Assembly (NCBI GenBank): GCA_027435495.1
Contig: DAHZZC010000584.1
Span: 1 to 17,995, forward strand
Length of the DNA: 17,995 nucleotides
From: Planctomycetales bacterium
GTDB taxonomy: Bacteria; Planctomycetota; Planctomycetia; Isosphaerales; Isosphaeraceae
Reading direction: 5' to 3'
Below the pieces are notes generated by a model. It made no database searches. It had not been told where the DNA came from and worked only from the letters and a program-made list of their open reading frames with translations. This document shows positions 1 through 8,087 of the stretch, in pieces. A program made the translations under genes and the position numbers. Numbering within the stretch: the first letter of the stretch is position 1; each line of letters starts with the position of its first letter.

Positions 1-90
1 CAAGAGACGGCGTCGATCAGGAATCTGGAATCCGATATCTAGAAAGCATTCCTTTATCGGGTTTAAGGAGGCTGCAAGCCGAACGGGATC

Positions 91-1638
91 CTACTTCGTC
101 TTGGCGGGCCGGGCCTCGGGGAAAAGAAGGCGCTGACCCTCGTCTGGTTTCGATGGGGCCTCGGTGTCCGGTCCGAGCCGGGCCTCCAGAGCCGCCAGGC
201 AGAGCGGTTCCAGCATCGTCTTCCACCGGCCGATCCCCGGGTTCTCGGCCTTGACCGCCGCCCGGATCGCGTCGCGCTCCGACTCGGGGAGCTGCTCCCA
301 GGCCGCGCGAAGCCGCTGCTCGCGCGCCTTGTCGCGCTCGGCCTCGTCTCGAGCGCGGGCCTCTTCCTGCTGCGCCCTGGCCTCGGCCGCCGCCTTCGCC
401 TTGCCGGCCGCCTTCGAGGCCTTCTCCTGGGTCCGGAAGTCCTCCGGCGGCTTGTAGTCCGACCGGATCGAGGCGACCAGGTAGCCCGCCGGATTCTTGC
501 CGACCCTTCGGTCCTCGTTCCTCATCAGCCAGTCGAAGACCTCGATCTTGGTCCGGACCCGTGCCGCCGGGTGCGCCTCGACCAGCTCCTGTGCCGTCCT
601 CGCGGTGACGCCCCGCTCCTTCAGCGCCCCGATGAGTTCGTCCGGCCCGTGCTCCTCGCGATCCGAGGGGTCCTGCGCCACCGCGGTCGCCCGGCCGCCC
701 CGGATGAAGATGATCCGCCAGCACCCCCGCTTGACGTACGAGTATCGCTCCTCCGGCGCCAGCGGTTCGAGGAAACCCAGTTGCTCCAGCTCCTCAAGTG
801 CCGGCTTCAGCCGACGCTTCAGCTCCGTCGGTGCGTACGACCGGCTCAGCCCAATATGCTCGCAGGCCAGCGATCGCAGGTCGAAATCCAGCCGAGACCG
901 CCGATAAAACCGCTTGTCCAGGAACCGGTACATCCGCTTGGTCGTCGGCAGCCGGAGCTTCAGGTAAAACTCCAGGTCAAGCTGCTTCAGGTTCCCGCTC
1001 TGAAAGCTCTGGAAAATCACCTCGTTCCAGCGGAAGCTCGAGAGGGGCAGGGGAGGCTTGTCCGGCTTCCCGCCCCGATCCCCCTTGCCGTTGCGCCGGG
1101 AGCTTCGCCACCGCTCCCGGTCGTAGAGCGTCACGTTGTCCAGAACGTGAAACTGCTCGTCGACCCAGCTCTTGGCAATGTTGTCCCACCAGGCATTCTC
1201 GTACATCAGCACGACGCCCACCCACCGGTGCAGGGCTTCCTCGATCCGTCGGTAGCTCTGGCCGCTCTGCGGCCACCCCAGCAGCTCGATCAGCTCGTAC
1301 CGCGAGAACTGCACCCGGGCATCCGTGAAGTTGCTCCGCCGCTTGGTCAACTGGATCAGGCCAACCAGAACCTCGTCGTCGGTCGCTGTCGGCAGACCGT
1401 GCTTGTGCGTCCCCATGATCGTCAGCCGTCGAATGATCGGGGCGCTGTCCCGGCGCTCCATCCGATCCTCGAAGACCATCGTCGTCTGGCCGTCGGGCAC
1501 GCGGTCCGTCAGCGCCGCGATCGGGAACTCCGCGAGGTTCAACTCGTCCTTCCAACCCGCGTCGGCCGGTGAGACCCCCTCGACGGCCGGAGCCTCGAAC
1601 TCTTCGGTCTCCTCCAGCGGCAGCTCCCACTCATCCAT
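91..1638 (-). CDS. repA: Plasmid-type replication initiator protein (RPA/RepA family)
   Basis: 515 aa. It likely binds the iterons upstream and opens the origin to start plasmid replication. The sequence shows an acidic N-terminus, then two stretches resembling winged-helix domains: about residues 70-175, and about 202-312, where FRWNEVIFQSFQ, the LPTTKRMYRFLDKRFYRR basic stretch and a LKRRLKPALEELEQLGFL helix are typical of replication initiator protein A (Pfam RPA-like). Residues about 325-400 form a third small domain, followed by a charged Ala/Lys/Arg/Glu-rich helix or coiled coil (about 405-450). The ATG at 1636-1638 is preceded by a GAGGGGG purine run about 9 nt away, which supports this start. 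The gene reads away from the iteron array, as in many iteron plasmids where Rep autoregulates its own promoter. Family assignment is good; the exact role in this replicon is inferred from context. Confidence 0.85.
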   Translation of the reverse strand: MDEWELPLEETEEFEAPAVEGVSPADAGWKDELNLAEFPIAALTDRVPDGQTTMVFEDRMERRDSAPIIRRLTIMGTHKHGLPTATDDEVLVGLIQLTKRRSNFTDARVQFSRYELIELLGWPQSGQSYRRIEEALHRWVGVVLMYENAWWDNIAKSWVDEQFHVLDNVTLYDRERWRSSRRNGKGDRGGKPDKPPLPLSSFRWNEVIFQSFQSGNLKQLDLEFYLKLRLPTTKRMYRFLDKRFYRRSRLDFDLRSLACEHIGLSRSYAPTELKRRLKPALEELEQLGFLEPLAPEERYSYVKRGCWRIIFIRGGRATAVAQDPSDREEHGPDELIGALKERGVTARTAQELVEAHPAARVRTKIEVFDWLMRNEDRRVGKNPAGYLVASIRSDYKPPEDFRTQEKASKAAGKAKAAAEARAQQEEARARDEAERDKAREQRLRAAWEQLPESERDAIRAAVKAENPGIGRWKTMLEPLCLAALEARLGPDTEAPSKPDEGQRLLFPEARPAKTK

Positions 1639-1726
1639 CGCTGAGGCCCCCTCGCAGCTCGCCTGGTTCCCATCACGACGATCGCATGGTCAGCGGCCTC
1701 CCATGGCCCCCGGTCTTCCTGGTCCG

Positions 1727-1783
1727 AAGAAGAGAAAAACAACAACACCCCCCTCTCACGCGTGTTGTTGTCTTTTTCTTCTT
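1727..1783. repeat. 22-bp-arm inverted repeat upstream of repA
   Basis: The arms 1727-1748 and 1762-1783 are reverse complements over 22 positions with two mismatches, separated by a 13-nt C-rich loop. One arm is purine-rich (AAGAAGAGAAAAACAACAAC), the other T-rich. It lies about 90-145 bp upstream of the repA start and between repA and the iterons. It could be an operator for Rep autoregulation, a terminator stopping transcription that comes from the origin side, or a structured part of the origin. The T-rich arm runs on the plus strand, so as a terminator it would best suit plus-strand transcripts. Confidence 0.7.
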
Positions 1784-1838
1784 GTAACAAGAGTCTATAA
1801 CAAATTCTCGGCGACGCAAGGGCCTGGAAAACAATAAC

Positions 1839-1851
1839 TTACGGACCGTAA
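1839..1851. repeat. 13-nt palindrome beside the first iteron
   Basis: TTACGG-A-CCGTAA has perfect 6-bp arms around a central A. It ends one base before the first iteron (1853) and overlaps the AT-rich segment AAAACAATAACTTA. A short perfect dyad here could bind a dimeric regulator or a host replication factor; the function is not known. Confidence 0.5.
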
Positions 1852-1852
1852 C

Positions 1853-2351
1853 TATGTCCCGTTAATCGGTAGTGGTATGCCCGGTTAATCGTGGGTGCAG
1901 CCCCGAAGTATGTCCGGTACATCGTGTGAAGTATGCCCGGTTAATCGCGAAATCGCCCTCGTTCCATGCTCGGTCTATCGCTAGGAACATCTGACCACTA
2001 TGGGCCGAGAATCGGTACGGAACAGATGTACGGAAACCGGGCATCCCACGACCATGCTCGGTTAATCGTTAGGAACAAAAAGACACTGGCGAACCATGTC
2101 CGGTCTATCGTGGTGGACGTTCGGTCATGTTGGCGGCGGTTCTGAGGAAATCGGCGGGGCAAGGGATGAGGGCGGCGGCGAAGCTCGGCGGCGGAAGTAT
2201 GTCCGGTCCATCGGTAGGGGGGAAGATGGCCGGAGACGTCCAGGTATGCTCGGTTAATCGGTAGGGGACGACCGAGGAGTCGGGCCGATTGGGGTGAAGT
2301 ATGTCCGGTGCATCGGTAGTGGGCGGCGCGAGGGGTATGCTCGGAATATCG
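1853..2351 (+). repeat. Iteron array, about twelve direct copies
   Basis: Direct repeats with the 16-bp core TATGYYCGGTNNATCG start at 1853, 1876, 1909, 1932, 1965, 1999 (degenerate), 2053, 2095, 2198, 2245, 2300 and 2336. Several copies (1853, 1965, 2053, 2198, 2245, 2300, 2336) extend to 20 bp with a trailing NTAG. Positions 5-6 and the three bases before ATCG vary: TTA, ACA, CTA, CCA, GCA, ATA. All are in the same orientation; one inverted half-copy (ATGCCCGGTT on the minus strand) lies at 2035-2044. The spacing is irregular and the copies degenerate, unlike CRISPR. Such arrays are binding sites for the plasmid initiator encoded next door, so these are probably RepA sites that control initiation and copy number. 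Confidence 0.88.
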
Positions 2352-2547
2352 TTAGTGTGCGGGCGGTCACGAATGAGAATGATGCCGAAAAGCGACGCGG
2401 GTTGGCCGACTGGGTGACGTAATCGGGAAGGAGAGGCGGATCGCGTTGTCGGTGGGGGGGATGCGTAGTAAGCTGGATAGGTTGATGATGGGACGGGCCT
2501 GACGGGCCCGGCGCGAGGCGAGAGCCACCACGAGAGGCACCGGGAGC

Positions 2548-5500
2548 ATGGGTAACAAGACCGTCAAGCGGCTGGCGATCCTGATCGTCGCAGTGGTGAT
2601 CGTGGGGGGCACCGGCTACCTGTTCTGGTCCTTCCAGGTCAGTCGGCTGGCTCGCGGGGTGGTGGCGCAGGCCGACCGGGCTGTCTCCGAGGGAGATTTT
2701 GTCGAGGCCGAGCGGCTGTATCGTGAGTATCTGGCCGTCCTGGACGAGCAGGACGAATCCCGGGCCGAGATCCGCCAGAAATACGCCGAGGTCCTGCTGA
2801 AGCTGGAATCGACGCAACGGCGGGACGAGGCGCTGTCGATCCTCGACGACATCCTCCGGCAGTATCCGGGGAAGGACGACGTCCGGCGTCGAGCCGCCGA
2901 GATCGCCGTGGAGATTGGCGGCGCCGCTACGGAGAAGGCGCGGGGCTATCTGGCAAGTCTGCTCCGCCGCACCCCGGACGACGGGCACCTCGAGTACCTG
3001 ATGGGCCGATGTTACGACCAGGATGGCGATGCGACCTCGGCGGAAAAATCCTACGCCTCCGCGATCGATCACAAGGCACCCGAGCAACTTGAGGCGGCGG
3101 GCCGGCGAGCGACCCTCCTTCGCGATAGCCTCGGGCGGAAGGACGAGGCCGACAAGGCGATCGACGCCATGGTCGCCTCGTCGCCGAAGGATTACCGCGC
3201 CTACCTCGGCCGTGGACAGTATCGCGAAGGGGCCGCTACCCGCGCCAAGGGCCCGGGCAAGGCCGCGGCCGGCGGCGTCGACGATTTCCGAAAGGCCATC
3301 GAACTGGCGCCCGACCACGCCGAACTTTATCTCGAACTGGCTCGGGCCGTCGAGCGGCAGGCCGGCGGTACCGCCACCGGGCTCGACGCCGCGCGGCAGG
3401 TCCTCGACCGCGGCCTGGCCGCCGTGCCGAAAGCCAGCTCGCTCTACCTCGCCCTGGCCTCCATCGAGCAACGGTCCGGACGCTTCGACCGCGCCGCTGA
3501 GGCCCTGGAACTCGGCCTGAAGGCCCTCCCCAGCGACCTGAACCTCCGCTGGCAACTCGCGATCAACCTGGCCAACCGGGGCGAATCGGAGTCGGCCGGC
3601 CTCCGGCTTCAAATCGCCGAACTCGAACGCCTTGAAGCTCCCCGGCCGCTGATCCAGTATCTCCAGGCATTCGACCATTACAACCACCGCGAGTTCCGAG
3701 ACGCTCGCCGCATCCTCACCGCGATGCTGCCGACCATCGTCCGGATGGGAAACTTCCGCGGCGTCGTCAATGCCCTGCTGGCCCGCTGCTACGCCGAGAC
3801 CAACGAGGTCGAGCAGCAGCAGGAGGCCGCCCTCCGCGCCCTGAGCATCAATCCCGGCGACCTGATGGCCCGCCAGAATTACATCCAGGCGCTGATCGCC
3901 CGCGGCGACGTCGAGGAGGGCATCCGGCAGTACCGCGAGCTCTACGCCCAGCAACCGGCCGTCGCCCGCATCCCGCTGGCGGCCCTGCTGATGACCCAGG
4001 TCCGCCGCCAGCCCGCCGCCTCCCGAAACTGGACCGAAGTCCAGAAGCTGCTCGACGAGGCCGCCGCCGCAAACCCCGACGCCCTCGAGGTCATGCTCCT
4101 CCGCGCTCAACTCCTGGCCGAGCAGGGCCAGGAGAGCCGCGCCGACGACCTCCTCGAAACCGCCCGTGCCCGCGCCCCGAGCGATATCCGGCCCTGGATC
4201 GCCCTGGTCGAATCCCGCATCCGGCGTCAACGCCTCGACGAGGCCCAGTCCATCCTCGATCGCGCTCGACAGGAGGTCGGCGATCGCTTTGAGTTCCGCC
4301 TGACCGGCATCTCCCTGGCACTTGCCAGGGGCGGCGAGGCCGCCCGCACTGCCCTCGAAAAACTGGGTCAGGGGATCGACAATTTCCCCCGCGAGGGCCG
4401 CCGACAGATCCTGACCTCGATCGCGACCGAGCTCGACCGGCTCAGCGACCCCGCCACTGTCGCCGCCTGGGAGCGGCTCCTCCGCGAGGACCCCCAGAAC
4501 TTGCAGCCAAGGCTCCGCCTCTTCGAGATCGCCATGGCCGCCGGCGACGCCGACCGGGCCACGGCCCGCCTCCACGACATCGAGTTGATCGACCCCGAAT
4601 CCGCCGCCTTCGCTCGCTCACAATTCCTCGCCTGGCGCGCCCGGAACGAAGCCGACCTCGCCGCACGCCGAAAACTCCGCGATCAGGCCCACGCCCTCCT
4701 CGACGAACTCCGCCTCCGACGCCCCGACATGGCCCGCGTCCCACTCGCTCTCGCCCGACTCAATGAGGAAGAAGCCGCCGACGCTCCTTCCGACGACGCC
4801 CGACGCGAAAAGACCGAGGCCGCCCTCGCCGCCTACCGCCTCGCCGTCGATCTCGGCCTGCGCGACCCGATCGTCCTCCGGGGTTATATCCAGCTTCTCT
4901 TCCGCTCCGGCCAGGGCGCCGAGGCCCTCCGGTTCTACTCCGAATTGCCCCAAACCGGCGCCTACACCGGCGACCTCGGCCGCGTCGCCAGCAAGCTCGC
5001 CCTGGCCAACCGCGACGTGCAGAAGGCCGAGGAAATCGCCCGGAAAGCCGTCGAAACCGACCCCTCCGACTTCCAGTCCCGCGTCTGGCTCGCCCAGCTT
5101 CTCCTCGAACACAACGGCGCCGACGAGGCGATCTCCGTGATCCGCCGTGGACTGGCCGACGCTCCCGACGACCCCAATCGACACATCATCCTGGTCCGCT
5201 TCCTGATCCTCGCCCGCCGGACCGAGCAGGCCGAGCAGGCGGCCCGCGAGGCCGAGGTCCGACTCGCCCCCAAACCCACGGCCGTCGCTCAGTGCTGTGC
5301 GATCGTCGGCAAGGCCTACGAAGTGGTCGACCCCGACCGCTCGCGAACCTGGTATGGCCGGGCCCGCTCCTGGTACGACCGCGCCCAGCGCGAGCTGAAA
5401 GACCCCACCGACCTCTCCGTCAAGCGGCTCCTCGCCCAGTTCCTCGTCGAGACCAACCAGCCCGCCGAGGCCGAACCCGTCCTCAAGGAAATCCTCGACC

Positions 5501-6906
5501 AATCGGCCTCGAAGTCGCCGACCACCGCCTCATCGGCCCGACGCGCTCTGGCCCAGCTCTACGTCAACGCCAGCCCGCCCCGGATCGCCGACGCCGTCGC
5601 CCTCTATCCGTCGGCCACCGGCCCAGGCGCCAACCCCGACGACCTCCGCATCCTCTCCCAGATCCACGAGATCCAGGGAACTCCCGAGTCTCGCAAACTG
5701 GCCGCCGCCGAGCTGGAGACCCTCATCGCCCAGGAGGGAGCCGCCACCCTCGACGACCGCCGCCGCTTCGCCCAGCTCCTCGAGGCCATCGGCGATTGGC
5801 CCCGCGCCCGCGAGCAGTTCCAGGAGCTCACCCTCCGGGCCGAGGCCGCCAAGGATCCCGAGGCCGTCGCCCGACGCCCACTCTATTACACCCTGGCCGT
5901 CGAGGCCCTCGTCCGCCACCATCGCCCCGGCGACGACTCCGACCTCGACCAGGCCCGCAAGCTCGTCGACAAGCTCCGGCCGATCCAGCGAGAACCGCTC
6001 GTTCCCCTCCTGCTCGAGGCCGAGATCGACCGGGCCGCCGGCCAGATCGATGCCGCCAGCGATCGCATCCGAAAGTTCGACGCCAGGCCCGACCTCACAC
6101 CCAACGGCCGCCTCCGCCTGGCCCTCGAAGCCGAACGACTCGGCCTGTTCGATGCCGCCGATGCCGTCTATCGGCACGTCGCCACCCTGCCCAGCCCCGA
6201 CCCCAAGGCCACCTCGCCCCAGCTCCCGCTCGCCCTCTTCCTCGCCCGTCGCGGCCGGATCGTCGACGCCGTCAACCTCTGCGAGTCCCTCCGTTCCGAT
6301 CCCGCCCAGCGCGAGATCGCCGGCGCGATCGCCGTCCAGGTCGTCTGCGACTCCGCCCACCCCCTCAACCTCGACCAGGTCCGGCGCGTCCTCGCCTGGT
6401 ATCAGGGAGCCACACCCGGCGGCGAATACCGATCAGTAAACCCTGTTCTCTGCCTCGGCAACCTCTACGAGCGAATGGGCGACTATACCCGCGCCGAGGA
6501 AGCCTATCGCCGTGTCGTCCAGAGCAACGACGCCGAAGGCATTGCCTCGAACAACCTCGCCTGGCTCCTCGCCCTTCGCGGCGGCCGTGGGCTCGAAGCC
6601 CTCGACCTCGTCAACAAGGCCATCCGCGTCCGGGGAGCCCTCCCCGAGTTCCTCGATACCCGAGGGGTCATCTACCTCAAGATGGGCGAGAAACGACGCG
6701 CCCTCTCCGACCTCGAGGCCACCGCCCGCGCCTCGGCCTCCGCCTCCAAGTTCTTCCACCTCGCCGAAGCTTACCTCAGCCTCGACGAAATGGAAAAAGC
6801 CCGCAAGGCCCTCGAAGCTGGCAAGAGCCGAGGACTCCCCGCCGGTCTCCACGTCCTCGAACTCGCCGACTATCGCAAAATCGCCGGACAGCTCGGGGCA
6901 CCCTGA
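2548..6906 (+). CDS. Large membrane-anchored tetratricopeptide-repeat protein
   Basis: 1452 aa. After a short basic start (GNKTVKR) there is one hydrophobic segment at about residues 8-29 (LAILIVAVVIVGGTGYLFW), which reads as an uncleaved membrane anchor; the remainder would be periplasmic or external. From about residue 40 to the end the protein is an almost continuous solenoid of TPR-like helix pairs, rich in Ala, Leu, Arg and Glu. The clearest repeats are near the C-terminus, with NNLAWLLALRGG, ALDLVNKAI and DTRGVIYLKMGEKRRALSDL. I see no catalytic motif. Proteins of this kind act as scaffolds in envelope, secretion or polysaccharide assembly, which would fit the glycan-precursor genes nearby, but that is inference. 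The ATG has a modest GGGAG just upstream. The gene lies next to the origin on the side away from repA and ends in a hairpin facing rfbA. Confidence 0.85.
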   Translation: MGNKTVKRLAILIVAVVIVGGTGYLFWSFQVSRLARGVVAQADRAVSEGDFVEAERLYREYLAVLDEQDESRAEIRQKYAEVLLKLESTQRRDEALSILDDILRQYPGKDDVRRRAAEIAVEIGGAATEKARGYLASLLRRTPDDGHLEYLMGRCYDQDGDATSAEKSYASAIDHKAPEQLEAAGRRATLLRDSLGRKDEADKAIDAMVASSPKDYRAYLGRGQYREGAATRAKGPGKAAAGGVDDFRKAIELAPDHAELYLELARAVERQAGGTATGLDAARQVLDRGLAAVPKASSLYLALASIEQRSGRFDRAAEALELGLKALPSDLNLRWQLAINLANRGESESAGLRLQIAELERLEAPRPLIQYLQAFDHYNHREFRDARRILTAMLPTIVRMGNFRGVVNALLARCYAETNEVEQQQEAALRALSINPGDLMARQNYIQALIARGDVEEGIRQYRELYAQQPAVARIPLAALLMTQVRRQPAASRNWTEVQKLLDEAAAANPDALEVMLLRAQLLAEQGQESRADDLLETARARAPSDIRPWIALVESRIRRQRLDEAQSILDRARQEVGDRFEFRLTGISLALARGGEAARTALEKLGQGIDNFPREGRRQILTSIATELDRLSDPATVAAWERLLREDPQNLQPRLRLFEIAMAAGDADRATARLHDIELIDPESAAFARSQFLAWRARNEADLAARRKLRDQAHALLDELRLRRPDMARVPLALARLNEEEAADAPSDDARREKTEAALAAYRLAVDLGLRDPIVLRGYIQLLFRSGQGAEALRFYSELPQTGAYTGDLGRVASKLALANRDVQKAEEIARKAVETDPSDFQSRVWLAQLLLEHNGADEAISVIRRGLADAPDDPNRHIILVRFLILARRTEQAEQAAREAEVRLAPKPTAVAQCCAIVGKAYEVVDPDRSRTWYGRARSWYDRAQRELKDPTDLSVKRLLAQFLVETNQPAEAEPVLKEILDQSASKSPTTASSARRALAQLYVNASPPRIADAVALYPSATGPGANPDDLRILSQIHEIQGTPESRKLAAAELETLIAQEGAATLDDRRRFAQLLEAIGDWPRAREQFQELTLRAEAAKDPEAVARRPLYYTLAVEALVRHHRPGDDSDLDQARKLVDKLRPIQREPLVPLLLEAEIDRAAGQIDAASDRIRKFDARPDLTPNGRLRLALEAERLGLFDAADAVYRHVATLPSPDPKATSPQLPLALFLARRGRIVDAVNLCESLRSDPAQREIAGAIAVQVVCDSAHPLNLDQVRRVLAWYQGATPGGEYRSVNPVLCLGNLYERMGDYTRAEEAYRRVVQSNDAEGIASNNLAWLLALRGGRGLEALDLVNKAIRVRGALPEFLDTRGVIYLKMGEKRRALSDLEATARASASASKFFHLAEAYLSLDEMEKARKALEAGKSRGLPAGLHVLELADYRKIAGQLGAP

Positions 6907-6929
6907 TCATCGGGCCGGCCGGTCTGGTC

Positions 6930-6964
6930 CGGTTCGCCGGGAGGTCGGGCCTCCCGGCGAACCG
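6930..6964. terminator. Hairpin between convergent TPR and rfbA genes
   Basis: A perfect 15-bp stem (6930-6944 with 6950-6964; core GGTTCGCCGGGAGG) closes a 5-nt loop. It starts 24 nt after the TPR stop and ends 6 nt before the rfbA stop, which is where a shared bidirectional terminator would lie. There is no T-tract on either side, so it may act as a transcript-end-stabilising hairpin or with Rho rather than as a classical intrinsic terminator. Confidence 0.7.
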
Positions 6965-6970
6965 ATTGAA

Positions 6971-7855
6971 CTACGGACTGACGACCAGTTCCGTGGCAAC
7001 CTGACGAAGATACGCCCCGTAATCATTGGGGATCCGATCGGCGAGCCGGCGGACCTGGTCCGCGTCGATGAAGCCCATCCGAAAGGCAATTTCCTCGATA
7101 CAAGCAATTTTCAGGCCCTGGCGCGACTCGATCGCCTCGACGTAGTTGGCCGCCTGGATCAGCGATTCGGTGGTCCCGGTGTCGAGCCAGGCGAAGCCCC
7201 GGCTGAAAATCTCGACCCGAAGCTGGCCGCGGTCGAGATACACCCGGTTGACGTCGGTGATCTCCAGCTCGCCCCGAGGCGAGGGCTTTAGAACCCGGGC
7301 GATCTCAACAACCTGGTTGTCGTAGAAGTACAGCCCGGTGACGGCGTGGTTCGACTTCGGCCGCGCTGGCTTCTCCTCGATCGAGAGCGCGCGGCCGTCC
7401 GGCGCGAACTCGACGACACCGTACCGCTCCGGGTCCTTCACCGGGTAGGCGAAGACCGAGGCCCCCTCGGCCTGCGACCGGGCGCGCTGGAGCATCGCCT
7501 GGAAGCCCTGGCCGTAGAAGATGTTGTCGCCGAGGATCAGCGCCACGGGATCGGCTCCGACGAACTCAGCGCCGATGAGGAACGCCTGTGCCAGCCCGCC
7601 GGGGTGGGGCTGGACGGCGTAGCGGATCTCCAGGCCGAGGTGGCTCCCGTCGCCGAGCAGACGCTCGAACCCGCCGATGTCGTCGGGAGTGGAGATCAGC
7701 AGGACCTCTCGGATGCCGGCCAGCATCAGAGTCGACAGCGGATAATAGATCATCGGCTTGTCGTAGACCGGCAGGAGCTGCTTGCTGACGGCCCGGGTGA
7801 TCGGATAGAGCCGCGTGCCGGAGCCTCCGGCCAGGATGATTCCCTTGCGAAACAT
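6971..7855 (-). CDS. rfbA: Glucose-1-phosphate thymidylyltransferase
   Basis: 294 aa, the usual RfbA/RmlA length. It makes dTDP-glucose from dTTP and glucose-1-phosphate, the first step towards dTDP-L-rhamnose and other dTDP-deoxysugars. Near the N-terminus it has the nucleotidyltransferase signature LAGGSGTRLYPIT, followed by KQLLPVYDKPMIYYPLS; later come LGDNIFYG (metal and nucleotide site), the sugar-site EEKP and VTGLYFYD, and FAWLDTGT. The open frame continues 53 codons further upstream, but the family start is the ATG at 7853-7855, with a GGAGG 12 nt before it, and a candidate promoter lies inside the extension. rfbB, rfbC and rfbD are not in the window, so the pathway must be completed elsewhere. 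Confidence 0.93.
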   Translation of the reverse strand: MFRKGIILAGGSGTRLYPITRAVSKQLLPVYDKPMIYYPLSTLMLAGIREVLLISTPDDIGGFERLLGDGSHLGLEIRYAVQPHPGGLAQAFLIGAEFVGADPVALILGDNIFYGQGFQAMLQRARSQAEGASVFAYPVKDPERYGVVEFAPDGRALSIEEKPARPKSNHAVTGLYFYDNQVVEIARVLKPSPRGELEITDVNRVYLDRGQLRVEIFSRGFAWLDTGTTESLIQAANYVEAIESRQGLKIACIEEIAFRMGFIDADQVRRLADRIPNDYGAYLRQVATELVVSP

Positions 7856-7938
7856 CGGGGGGCGTTGCCTCCGGTTTGGGAAGGGCCCGCCGATCGGGCC
7901 GTGCGCGCAGGCCGACCGTTCGGCCCGGGGCTGACCGA

Positions 7939-7968
7939 ATTGTAACCCCGCCTGGCGGCTGGCCACAA
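7939..7968 (-). promoter_or_regulatory. Candidate promoter of rfbA
   Basis: On the minus strand a TACAAT -10 (7939-7944, 5 of 6 to the sigma-70 consensus) lies 18 bp after TTGTGG (7963-7968, a weak -35). Transcription would start about 75-80 nt before the rfbA ATG at 7855. Found by eye only. Confidence 0.4.
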
Positions 7969-8058
7969 TCACAATGATCGCCTTGTCCCAGCCGCCCGGG
8001 AAATGTCGCATCAAAGCAACACGGCGGCGACGAGGGCGGGAATCCGTGACGGTCCCGG

Positions 8059-8087
8059 TGGACGGTCCGGCGATCGCCTAGGATAAT
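8059..8087 (+). promoter_or_regulatory. Candidate promoter of the FHA gene
   Basis: TGGACG (8059-8064) and GATAAT (8082-8087) are separated by 17 bp, with 4 of 6 and 5 of 6 matches to the sigma-70 consensus. The spacer contains the perfect palindrome GGCGATCGCC (8069-8078), a possible operator. The resulting leader would be a little over 100 nt. Confidence 0.4.

Larger units (their letters stand above)
1639..2547. other. Candidate replication origin region (repA/TPR intergenic)
   Basis: This 909-bp stretch has no convincing gene. It holds, from the repA side, the ribosome-binding region, a long inverted repeat (1727-1783), an AT-rich tract (about 1784-1843) ending in a palindrome (1839-1851), then an iteron array (1853-2351) and finally about 195 bp of GC-rich leader before the TPR gene. 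The order initiator gene, AT-rich segment, iterons is the classical layout of an iteron-controlled origin, so I read it as oriV. I found no clear DnaA box (TTATNCACA) by eye. The small open frames here (for example 1862-2044 minus) are made of the iterons themselves and are not genes. Confidence 0.75.

Noticed and set aside
64..71. AAGGAGG on the plus strand near the left edge
   Set aside because: No start codon with an open frame follows at a proper distance; it lies next to the repA stop and is probably chance.
571..1572. 333-aa open frame on the plus strand
   Set aside because: Antisense shadow of repA without recognisable motifs.
1853..2351. CRISPR array
   Set aside because: Units are short, degenerate and irregularly spaced (23-103 bp), there are no cas genes, and a rep gene lies adjacent; iterons fit better.
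2254..4575. 773-aa open frame on the minus strand
   Set aside because: It lies antisense to the TPR gene, has the Gly/Asp/Val-rich composition of a GC-rich shadow frame, and shows no domain. It also runs through iterons.
4618..6360. Minus-strand frames of 294 and 276 aa
   Set aside because: Gly/Glu/Val-rich shadows antisense to the TPR gene, caused by its codon bias.
5292..7004. 570-aa open frame on the plus strand
   Set aside because: Arg/Pro-rich shadow of the TPR gene in another frame; runs past its stop and hairpin.
7856..8014. 53-residue N-terminal extension of RfbA
   Set aside because: The family start is MFRKGIILAGG; the extension contains a candidate promoter and has no homology-like features.
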